Below, piece after piece: positions 1 to 6,668 of a stretch of DNA of 55,150 nt (position 1 is its first letter; each line of letters opens with the position of its first letter). A program made the position numbers and the translations under genes. The notes beneath the pieces are model-generated. The model was not told the DNA's origin, did no database searches, and saw only the letters and a list, made by a program, of their open reading frames with translations. The DNA comes from Flavobacteriia bacterium (GTDB lineage Bacteria; Bacteroidota; Bacteroidia; Flavobacteriales_D; Crocinitomicaceae), in contig CANFHU010000019.1 of the NCBI GenBank assembly GCA_947446925.1, positions 1 through 55,150 on the forward strand. The letters are read 5' to 3'.

Positions 1-108
1 AACAGACAACTCCATTCGTTCTATTTCTTGAACTACGGACAGTTTAAAACTCATTGAGTAATCCTTTTGACTACGTTTTTCGTAAACGACTTTTTCTACT
101 TTTTCCAT
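1..108 (-). CDS. IS3-family transposase OrfA, N-terminal fragment cut by window edge
   Basis: Thirty-six codons run from an ATG at 108 to the window edge with no stop. The translation begins MEKVEKVVYEKRSQKDYSMS and continues with FKLSVVQEIERMELSV. From memory this is the start of the helix-turn-helix protein (OrfA) of IS3-family insertion sequences common in Bacteroidota; the QKDYSMSFKLSVVxEIE stretch is the recognisable part. OrfA normally binds the element ends and is joined to the OrfB integrase by programmed frameshifting. OrfB would lie outside this window, so whether the element is intact cannot be judged. Confidence 0.72.
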   Translation of the reverse strand, partial: MEKVEKVVYEKRSQKDYSMSFKLSVVQEIERMELSV

Positions 109-147
109 AACGATTAAAATTTTGTATCGCTATTTCAGGACTAGACA
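1..147 (-). mobile_element. Left end of an IS3-family insertion sequence (partial)
   Basis: The transposase fragment reads leftward, so the outer end of the element should lie just to its right. On the minus strand the sequence from 147 begins TGTCTAGTCCTGAAATAGCG, which has the TG start expected of IS3-family terminal repeats and sits about 40 bases before the OrfA start. The boundary at 147 is inferred from this TG dinucleotide and the usual leader length. The opposite terminal repeat and any target duplication are not visible. Confidence 0.5.
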
Positions 148-154
148 ATATTGT

Positions 155-198
155 AAAACAAAGTAGGGGCGTAATATTTTACGCCCCTACTTTGTTTT
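155..198. repeat. Perfect 20-bp inverted repeat with 4-nt loop
   Basis: Bases 155-174 and 179-198 are exact reverse complements around the loop TATT; the core is GTAGGGGCGTAA / TTACGCCCCTAC. A third, imperfect copy of the right arm (TTACGCCCCCTATTTTG) follows at about 205-221. The hairpin ends in a T-rich run and lies downstream of queA, so it may act as that gene's terminator. Its GC-rich core in AT-rich DNA and the extra arm copy also suggest a dispersed palindromic element. Confidence 0.7.
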
Positions 199-262
199 TG
201 GGCTTTACGCCCCCTATTTTGTTTTTATATTTTATGTCTACGATTTGTCGTACGATGTAAAA

Positions 263-1321
263 TCAAATAATCAACATAACGTCTCCATAAGTATAAAAAC
301 GATAGTTATCCTTAATTGCTGTTTTATATGCTTCAATCATTAAATCATGCCCACAAAACGCGGAAATCATCATTAATAATGTGGATAATGGCTGGTGGAA
401 ATTGGTAATTAAACTATCTGCAATACTGAAGTCGTATGGAGGATAGATGAATTTGTTTGTCCAACCATCAAATGGTTTTAACATTCCTTCGGTTGATACA
501 GAAGTTTCAATAGCACGCATGGTAGTTGTTCCAACTGCACATACTCGTTTTTTATTGCGTTTTGCTTTATTTACGATGTCTGCACATTTTTCTGGAATAA
601 TTACTTGTTCTGAGTCCATTTTATGTTTTGTTAGGTCTTCTACTTCCACGGTACGGAAGGATCCCAATCCAACATGTAATGTTAATTCTGCAAAGTCGAT
701 ACCTTTAATTTCCAAACGTTTCAATAATTCACGTGAAAAATGTAAACCAGCCGTTGGAGCAGCAACTGCACCTTCTACTTTTGCATAAATTGTTTGGTAA
801 CGTGCCTCATCTTCTGGTTCAACAGCACGTTCGATGTATTTTGGAAGAGGAGTTTCCCCTAATTCTGTGATTTTTGCTTTAAATTCATCGTAATCTCCAT
901 CAAATAAGAAACGTAAAGTTCTACCTCTTGACGTTGTGTTATCAATTACCTCAGCAACTAGAGAATCATCATCTCCGAAATATAATTTGTTACCAATACG
1001 GATTTTACGCGCTGGGTCTACCAAAACATCCCATAATAAAGATTCGCGGTTTAACTCACGTAACAAAAACACCTCAATTTTTGCTCCTGTTTTTTCTTTG
1101 TTTCCATACATACGTGCTGGAAAAACACGTGAATTATTAGTGATCATTACATCGCCATCGTCAAAATAATTGATGATGTCTTTGAATAATTTATGCTCAA
1201 TTTTGTTCTCTTTACGGTTGATTACCATCATTCTCGCCTCATCGCGGTTCTCTGTTGGATGTTGTGCAATTAGTTCGTGAGGAACATCGAAACTGAATTC
1301 GGAAAGTTTCATTTTACTCAT
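263..1321 (-). CDS. queA: S-adenosylmethionine:tRNA ribosyltransferase-isomerase
   Basis: QueA transfers and isomerises the ribosyl group of S-adenosylmethionine onto preQ1 at tRNA position 34, giving epoxyqueuosine, the penultimate step of queuosine synthesis in the cytoplasm. The protein matches the family along its whole length: an N-terminal [18 protein letters not shown] segment, the [13 protein letters not shown] region, [10 protein letters not shown], and the conserved [10 protein letters not shown] and [14 protein letters not shown] blocks. The open frame extends up to 1369, but the conserved homology begins at MSKMKLSEF, so I place the start at the ATG at 1321; the ATG at 1312 is an equally good alternative. 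About 350 residues is normal for the family. A TAACTTTG box lies upstream, and queG, the next enzyme of the pathway, is 42 kb away in this window. Confidence 0.95.
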   Translation of the reverse strand: MSKMKLSEFSFDVPHELIAQHPTENRDEARMMVINRKENKIEHKLFKDIINYFDDGDVMITNNSRVFPARMYGNKEKTGAKIEVFLLRELNRESLLWDVLVDPARKIRIGNKLYFGDDDSLVAEVIDNTTSRGRTLRFLFDGDYDEFKAKITELGETPLPKYIERAVEPEDEARYQTIYAKVEGAVAAPTAGLHFSRELLKRLEIKGIDFAELTLHVGLGSFRTVEVEDLTKHKMDSEQVIIPEKCADIVNKAKRNKKRVCAVGTTTMRAIETSVSTEGMLKPFDGWTNKFIYPPYDFSIADSLITNFHQPLSTLLMMISAFCGHDLMIEAYKTAIKDNYRFYTYGDVMLII

Positions 1322-1376
1322 ATCGTCGTATTTTTTAAGTGCTTTTCGACTCTTTTTTGGAGAGTCCAAAAGAATA

Positions 1377-1384
1377 CAAAGTTA
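1377..1384 (-). promoter_or_regulatory. Candidate -7 box for queA
   Basis: On the minus strand these bases read TAACTTTG, an exact match to the Bacteroidota -7 consensus TAnnTTTG. Transcription would start near 1370, leaving a leader of about 50 bases before the chosen ATG. I see no good TTG -33 element at the usual distance. The leader contains a 6-bp hairpin (1348-1353 with 1361-1366). It does not resemble a preQ1 riboswitch. Confidence 0.4.
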
Positions 1385-1453
1385 TAAAAATATTTGATAC
1401 TATTTCGTGAAATTTCGTGTAATGAATTATGGTTTATAATTTACAACTCATAA

Positions 1454-2593
1454 TCAATTCAAGGCTTGTTCCAAATCTGCTATTAAATCCTCTACATCTT
1501 CTACGCCAACACTCAAACGAATCAACGAATCAACAACCCCTGTTTTTTCGCGCTCCTCTTTTGGAATAGAGGCATGTGTCATGGTTGCTGGATGACCAAT
1601 CAAGGATTCTACCCCACCTAGGGATTCTGCTAAAGCAAAAACTGCTACTTTTTTGACAAGTGTGTGTGCATCTTCGATCTTATTACCTTTTAAGGTGAAG
1701 GAAATCATGCCGCCAAAATCACGCATTTGTTTTTTTGCAATCGCGTGATTAGGATGCGTTTCAAAACCTGGCCAATATACTTTATCCACTTTTGGATGTT
1801 TCGCCAGCCAGTGCGCTATTTTAGCCCCGTTTTCACAATGACGTTGTACGCGTAAGTGTAAGGTTTTGATACCACGTAACACTAAGAAAGAATCCATTGG
1901 TGCTGTTACTGCTCCGGTAGAATTTTGGATACGGTACATTTCTTTCGAAATTTCTTCGTTGTCAGTGACTAATATACCCATAACCACATCTGAATGTCCG
2001 CCTAAATATTTGGTCGCTGAATGCATCACGATATCTGCACCTAAGTCAATAGGAGTTTGTAAATAAGGCGTAGCAAACGTATTATCTACAGCTAAAAGTG
2101 CACCTGCTTTTTTTGCTATTTTAGATACTGCTGCGATATCGATGATATTCATCATTGGATTTGTAGGTGTTTCCACCCAAATCAATTTTGTTTTTTCCGT
2201 AACATAGTTTGCAACATTCGAAGCGTCAGACATATCTACAAACTGAAATTGTATGCCGTATTTTGCGAAAATTGTGGTAAACAAACGGTATGTCCCACCA
2301 TATAAATCGTTGGTTGAAATTACTTCATCGCCCGGATGCAACATTTTGATAACACAATCAATTGCAGCTAGACCTGAACCAAATGCTGCACCAAAACGCC
2401 CATTTTCGATTGCAGCTACATTTTTTTCCAACGCATGGCGTGTCGGATTCAATGTGCGAGAATATTCGTATCCTTTGTGATTTCCAATTCCATCTTGCAC
2501 GTAAGTAGAAGTTTGGTAAATTGGAGTCATAATTGCACCGGTAGATTCGTCTGGATGAACACCAGCGTGAATTGCTTTTGTTGCGAATTTCAT
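1454..2593 (-). CDS. Cystathionine gamma-synthase / gamma-lyase family PLP enzyme
   Basis: This is a 379-residue member of the Cys/Met metabolism PLP-dependent family. The PLP-binding lysine is Lys195 in HSATKYLGGH; other family marks are YEYSRTLNPTR near 43-52 and LYGGTYRLF near 98-105. The family either joins O-acyl-homoserine to cysteine (MetB-type synthase) or cleaves cystathionine to cysteine, 2-oxobutyrate and ammonia (lyase), and sequence alone separates these poorly. It lies 49 bases downstream of methylmalonyl-CoA epimerase on the same strand. Because 2-oxobutyrate is degraded through propionyl-CoA and methylmalonyl-CoA, this neighbour mildly favours the lyase role. Length and motifs look intact. 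Confidence 0.93.
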   Translation of the reverse strand: MKFATKAIHAGVHPDESTGAIMTPIYQTSTYVQDGIGNHKGYEYSRTLNPTRHALEKNVAAIENGRFGAAFGSGLAAIDCVIKMLHPGDEVISTNDLYGGTYRLFTTIFAKYGIQFQFVDMSDASNVANYVTEKTKLIWVETPTNPMMNIIDIAAVSKIAKKAGALLAVDNTFATPYLQTPIDLGADIVMHSATKYLGGHSDVVMGILVTDNEEISKEMYRIQNSTGAVTAPMDSFLVLRGIKTLHLRVQRHCENGAKIAHWLAKHPKVDKVYWPGFETHPNHAIAKKQMRDFGGMISFTLKGNKIEDAHTLVKKVAVFALAESLGGVESLIGHPATMTHASIPKEEREKTGVVDSLIRLSVGVEDVEDLIADLEQALN

Positions 2594-2642
2594 AGTTGTG
2601 AATAGTTAGTACAATAAATGTATGGAAATAGATGTAGAAATC

Positions 2643-3044
2643 TTAGTTCTTTTCCTGGCACAATTCAACCAAAACACCATTGGTACTTTTTGGATGTAAA
2701 AATGCGATACGCTTATTATCTGCACCCTCTTTTGGACTTTCGTGTATTAATTGGAAATCCAATGCTTGTAGTCGTTTAATTTCTACTTCAATATCGTCTA
2801 CCTCAAAAGCAATATGATGTATTCCTCCTCCTTGTTTTGTTAGAAATTTAGCGATCGGACTGTCCGGATTAGTTGCTTCTAATAGTTCTATTTTAGATGC
2901 TCCAACTTGAAAAAACGCAGTACGAACACCTTCTGATGTAACTTCTTCGGTTTTGTAGCAAGTGGTATTTAATAATTTTTCGAACACAATAATAGATTCT
3001 TGCAAGTTCGCAACCGCAATTCCTAGGTGTTCTATTTTTTTCAT
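2643..3044 (-). CDS. mce: Methylmalonyl-CoA epimerase
   Basis: A 133-residue protein of the VOC (glyoxalase/epimerase) superfamily that interconverts the R and S forms of methylmalonyl-CoA in propionyl-CoA metabolism. It opens with KKIEHLGIAV, whose His6 is an expected metal ligand. It also carries GGGIHHIAFEVDD (His76/His77) and ends with NGVLVELCQ, where Glu127 is the expected last metal ligand. Two babb repeats fill the chain, as is normal for the family. It starts 18 bases after the stop of the secreted protein upstream and is followed by the PLP gamma-lyase/synthase gene, so all three may share a transcript. Confidence 0.93.
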   Translation of the reverse strand: MKKIEHLGIAVANLQESIIVFEKLLNTTCYKTEEVTSEGVRTAFFQVGASKIELLEATNPDSPIAKFLTKQGGGIHHIAFEVDDIEVEIKRLQALDFQLIHESPKEGADNKRIAFLHPKSTNGVLVELCQEKN

Positions 3045-3062
3045 GATTGTTTGTAAGCTGAA

Positions 3063-3863
3063 TTAGCTTTTAACGAATTTCTCCGTTTTGTTGTCGAAGT
3101 TGATGTAGTAAGCACCTTTTACCAATGTGCTACAATTCACGCTTGAGCCGAACCCTTTTTTAACAATATTTCCGTATGCATCGTAGATTTCATACTTTGT
3201 TTCGATTGGTCGTTCTGAAGCAGTAAATTTAATGTCGTCTTTTACTTTAATAGGTGTTTTCTTTACTTCTGGTAGGTTAGAAGTAAATTTAACTTCTTTG
3301 GATGTACGTTTAGATCCTGTGTGATCCACTTGAATTACGCGAATTGTGTTTTGTCCAGAATGCGCAATTACTTGAAAGTCGTAAACGTTTGGAGCACTTG
3401 CTTTTCCTTTTCCTTGCACTTGACCAACTTCCACCCATTTGTCCCAACGGTATTGCTCTACAATGAATGGCAATTTTCCATTTTCATCGGTAGTTTTCCA
3501 AGAAAGTTTTCCAGCAGCACTTACGGTAATTTCAGCAATTTTATAAGTACTCTTAGGAAGTAATACTTCTGGGTTCAAGATTTTAGGTGCACATCCTGAG
3601 TTGTGTTCAATCACAATAAATACTTGTTGTCCAATATGCAAGTTAAAATAAGAGAAATCAATTTCGAATGCACTTGCACCAATACCTCCAGGCATGATGT
3701 TTCCGTTAACAGTCACTTTTGTAGCGCAATAACCGAATCCATCTGGATCTTCTGGGTTCTGAACAATCAAATTTTTCCCTTGGTAACTTCCTTCTATAGA
3801 TAGTGCAGCAAGTACTGTATTACCTATAAACAAAAGAAAAGTAAGAAATAATATGTTTTTCAT
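3063..3863 (-). CDS. Secreted protein with a probable T9SS type A sorting domain
   Basis: The 266-residue product has a clear signal peptide (MKNILFLTFLLFIGNTVLA). The body is beta-rich with no enzyme motif I recognise; the stretch near 120-195 (KLSWKTTDENGKLPFIVEQY) reads like a fibronectin III-type module. The last 50 or so residues (KYEIYDAYGNIVKKG ... LVKGAYYINFDNKTEKFVKS) fit the pattern of T9SS type A C-terminal sorting domains, with a YDxxG turn, a LxxGxYY strand and a final lysine-rich strand. It would therefore be exported by Sec and then moved across the outer membrane by the T9SS. It begins a possible three-gene operon with mce. Its function is unknown. Confidence 0.7.
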   Translation of the reverse strand: MKNILFLTFLLFIGNTVLAALSIEGSYQGKNLIVQNPEDPDGFGYCATKVTVNGNIMPGGIGASAFEIDFSYFNLHIGQQVFIVIEHNSGCAPKILNPEVLLPKSTYKIAEITVSAAGKLSWKTTDENGKLPFIVEQYRWDKWVEVGQVQGKGKASAPNVYDFQVIAHSGQNTIRVIQVDHTGSKRTSKEVKFTSNLPEVKKTPIKVKDDIKFTASERPIETKYEIYDAYGNIVKKGFGSSVNCSTLVKGAYYINFDNKTEKFVKS

Positions 3864-3980
3864 AAACCTATTTGTGCAGTTTTAGAGGTACAAGTTTAAA
3901 GCTTTATTTTGCAAGTAGCAAGTTTTTTTATTGACATTTTATTGTCCAAATTAATATTTTTTAGACTAATTCGGTATGAA

Positions 3981-4652
3981 TTACCATTTTGGGCAAGTTC
4001 CACATTTATCTAATGTGTTGATAAACATAAATATACCAATTTTTATTTGGGTTTCTGAATACCAATTTTTAGTGGAAATCTTATTTTGGTTACTCAAACG
4101 TAGATTTACGTTGTTTTTTACAAGATAACCTCCTGATTCTTTAACCTCTATAAATATCCGTCTGAAAAATTCGAGTCGTAATCCTGCGCCTAGGTTTGTG
4201 TAAAAACCAGTAGGATTAAAGGCGCTTTTTTTGGTTTGATTCTGTTCGATTAATTCGTCGCTTGAAAACACACTACCAGCGCCAATCGTTAATATAGAAG
4301 CAATTTTAAACTTTCCCATTTTTGTTTTCAAAAGATGGTCGTTACGCTGAATATTTATTCCTGCCAATAGATTATTGCTTGTCCACGCTGCGCCAGGAGA
4401 AAAATCCAAGTGTTTTAAAGTCGTATAATTAGACTCTACACCAAATGTGTAGTGATGTTTAAAACAATAGTTGATTCCAAAAACGAAATTATTGGATGCT
4501 AAAAACGTAAAATCTGACGATCCTTTATAGTGAAGTCCAAATGTACTATTTAGAGTGCCCTTTGCCAGGGTATTATGCAGGGTTTGTACTTGCGCCTCTG
4601 TTTGGAAAACATAGGTTAATAACCAAATGCATAACAGGCAATACCGAATCAT
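3981..4652 (-). CDS. Predicted outer membrane beta-barrel protein
   Basis: This 223-residue protein has a signal peptide of about 20 residues followed by alternating hydrophobic and polar strands with Gly and aromatic residues (GLHYKGSSDFTFL, FGINYCFKHHYTFGVE, TNLGAGLRLEFFRRIFIEVK, TQIKIGIFMFI). This is the look of a small OmpW/OmpX-like barrel, but I cannot name a family. It ends GTCPKW rather than on the aromatic residue usual for barrels. Its ATG directly abuts the TAA of the pseudouridine synthase gene, so the two are translated from one message. No function can be assigned. Confidence 0.65.
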   Translation of the reverse strand: MIRYCLLCIWLLTYVFQTEAQVQTLHNTLAKGTLNSTFGLHYKGSSDFTFLASNNFVFGINYCFKHHYTFGVESNYTTLKHLDFSPGAAWTSNNLLAGINIQRNDHLLKTKMGKFKIASILTIGAGSVFSSDELIEQNQTKKSAFNPTGFYTNLGAGLRLEFFRRIFIEVKESGGYLVKNNVNLRLSNQNKISTKNWYSETQIKIGIFMFINTLDKCGTCPKW

Positions 4653-5600
4653 TTAACTCATTTTTAAGAAAGCAACTTCTTTTTCTGTTAAATGTCTGTA
4701 GAATCCCCTAGGTAAATCTTTTTTTGTAAGACTAGCAAATTGAACACGGTCTAATTTCACAACAGTATAACCTAAGGCCTCAAACATACGACGAACAATA
4801 CGGTTTTTACCCGAATGAATTTCAACTCCAACTTCTCTACTTCCAGTGTTTGGAATAAATTCAGCCTTGTCACATGCGATTTTACCGTCTTCTAATACAA
4901 TTCCTTTGCGAAGTTTATCGACATCTTCCATGATCACTGCTTTGTTCAATTCTACATGGTAGATTTTAGATGCATTGTAACGTGGGTGTGTTAATTTTTT
5001 GGCTAAATCCCCGTCGTTCGTAAATAATAATACACCCGTTGTATCTCGGTCTAAACGTCCAACAGGATAAATACGTTCTTTACATGCTTTGCGCACCAAA
5101 GACATAACCGTTTTTCTTCCTAAAGGATCGTCCATCGTCGTGATGAAATCTTTTGGTTTATTTAATAATACATAACGTTTAGGTTCTGCATTAATCGTAT
5201 GACCATCATATTTTACAATATCTCCAGGCTTGATTTTGTACCCCATTTCAAGTACAATAACATCATTGACACTTACAACACCGGAACTGATCAATACATC
5301 GGCTTCACGTCTGGAAGCAACACCTGCATTCGATAAAAATTTATTCAAACGAATTTCATTCTCATTAAACGTTGGCATTGGATCTCCTTTGCGTACACGC
5401 TCTTTTTGTGGAAAGAATTTCTTTTTTGTAGAAGGAGTTTCTATTTTAGATTCCGTAGTCGGAGTTACTGTTGTTGCATTTGGTGCTGGTTTCCCTTTGA
5501 ATGTTGGTTTTCCTTTTGTAGGATTAGAAACTTTTACCGATTTTTTTTTGTCTTTAAATTTTGAAAAGGAATCGCCTTTCCCAGTTTTTCTTGTGTTCAT
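4653..5600 (-). CDS. rRNA pseudouridine synthase, RsuA/RluB/RluF family
   Basis: The protein isomerises a uridine in ribosomal RNA to pseudouridine. After a basic, low-complexity N-terminal extension of about 80 residues (rich in K, T, P and G) come an S4 RNA-binding domain (IRLNKFLSNAGVASRREAD) and the catalytic domain. The latter has GRLDRDTTGVLLFTNDG, where the Asp of GRLD (about residue 184) is the expected nucleophile. The end GKNRIVRRMFEALGYTVVKL is the conserved RNA-contact segment. The open frame extends upstream to 5660, but the ATG at 5600 starts the basic tail typical of Bacteroidota homologues, so I use it. RluB (23S position 2605) is the most likely orthologue. The disordered basic tail may aid RNA binding. 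Confidence 0.93.
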   Translation of the reverse strand: MNTRKTGKGDSFSKFKDKKKSVKVSNPTKGKPTFKGKPAPNATTVTPTTESKIETPSTKKKFFPQKERVRKGDPMPTFNENEIRLNKFLSNAGVASRREADVLISSGVVSVNDVIVLEMGYKIKPGDIVKYDGHTINAEPKRYVLLNKPKDFITTMDDPLGRKTVMSLVRKACKERIYPVGRLDRDTTGVLLFTNDGDLAKKLTHPRYNASKIYHVELNKAVIMEDVDKLRKGIVLEDGKIACDKAEFIPNTGSREVGVEIHSGKNRIVRRMFEALGYTVVKLDRVQFASLTKKDLPRGFYRHLTEKEVAFLKMS

Positions 5601-5671
5601 CGCGAGCAGAATTTTTGACAAAGATACACGAAGCAAGTCATTTATTCTAAAAATGACCAATGAATTAGTCT

Positions 5672-6574
5672 TTAATCGTAGTAAATTGTTTCAAAACGGG
5701 TAATGGAAAGTATGTTTGTAGCCACTTCTTGTAAAATAATAGAAGATAACACCCCTGTTTTTTTATTATATAAATACTCTGTACTGTAAATTAGTTTTTT
5801 GTTTGTGTATGACTTTTTGCTCGTTAGATTCTGTTTTGCATCGTATTTGAAGTGGATAGATTCTGTTTCATTAGGACTTAGACTCGAAAAATTAACTAAA
5901 CTATCTATTTGATTCAAAGTATTATAGTAATATTTAGTTTCATTGATTTCGGAAGTCATTTTCAATTTTTTATCGATTTCAATAATTTGTCCCTTTGCAT
6001 TTGTATAGGTGATAAAATCCAGATACGGGTTGCCATAACTATTATAAACGATTTTTTTCTTTTGATTAGGATAGGTTTTATAACGGATTGTTTCATAATC
6101 CATTAGACTGTCTTGTACAAATAATGCATTCGTTAAATCTCTATTTAGTACTTTATCTCGGTAATATTCTTCTTTAATTATTTGTCCTGTAGTGTCATAA
6201 CTGTAATTCGTAGAAGTGAATCCTGCATAATTGTTTTTACGTAAAGTTCTAAGGTGTCCTTTGGGAGAATATATATATTCAAAATAGGCGGTATCTGCAT
6301 TTTTTCCAGGATCTTGAATTTCAAATACGTTTGTGAGATAACCCTTTTCATTATAATAGTACACGGATTGTTTTTCCATGTCGCGCATTATGTCACCTGT
6401 TTTTTTGATAAAATAGGCACATCGTATTTCTTTTATTTTTTTTAATTTGACTTCCTTTGATAGAAAAAAAGGTTGTTCATCGAATGCTTTACCTAGATTA
6501 TTGTTGATGAGTTGTCCTTTCGCTGTAAAAGAGAATACCAAAAAGAAAGCTAAAATTTGGAAGGGTAGGCGCAC
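5672..6574 (-). CDS. Secreted YD-repeat-like protein of unknown function
   Basis: The 300-residue product has a signal peptide (MRLPFQILAFFLVFSFTAKG, then Q). The mature part has repeated short units of the form YxxxGxL/I followed by charged strands: YNEKGYLTNV, YSPKGHLRTL, YDTTGQIIKE, NSYGNPYLDF, YNTLNQIDSL, YDAKQNLTSK. This resembles the YD/RHS-type repeats of Bacteroidota cell-surface proteins, which fold into beta-sheets, but there is no RHS core or toxin tip. I see no lipobox or T9SS tail, so it is likely periplasmic. The gene is monocistronic or leads weakly into the pseudouridine synthase gene 71 bases downstream. Confidence 0.7.
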   Translation of the reverse strand: MRLPFQILAFFLVFSFTAKGQLINNNLGKAFDEQPFFLSKEVKLKKIKEIRCAYFIKKTGDIMRDMEKQSVYYYNEKGYLTNVFEIQDPGKNADTAYFEYIYSPKGHLRTLRKNNYAGFTSTNYSYDTTGQIIKEEYYRDKVLNRDLTNALFVQDSLMDYETIRYKTYPNQKKKIVYNSYGNPYLDFITYTNAKGQIIEIDKKLKMTSEINETKYYYNTLNQIDSLVNFSSLSPNETESIHFKYDAKQNLTSKKSYTNKKLIYSTEYLYNKKTGVLSSIILQEVATNILSITRFETIYYD

Positions 6575-6668
6575 TATTTTTTTTTTGCAAAAATAAAGTT
6601 AGTTGCGAATTAAACAAGGAAGTATCTATTATCCTATGTAATTTAGCCCTATATATACTAACTGCATC

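Noticed and set aside
447..788. Plus-strand open frame inside queA
   Set aside because: It lies wholly within a well-supported gene on the other strand and has no start context or protein-like pattern.
1322..1453. Possible preQ1 riboswitch before queA
   Set aside because: The leader has a small hairpin, but I do not see the C-rich loop and A-rich tail of a preQ1 aptamer.
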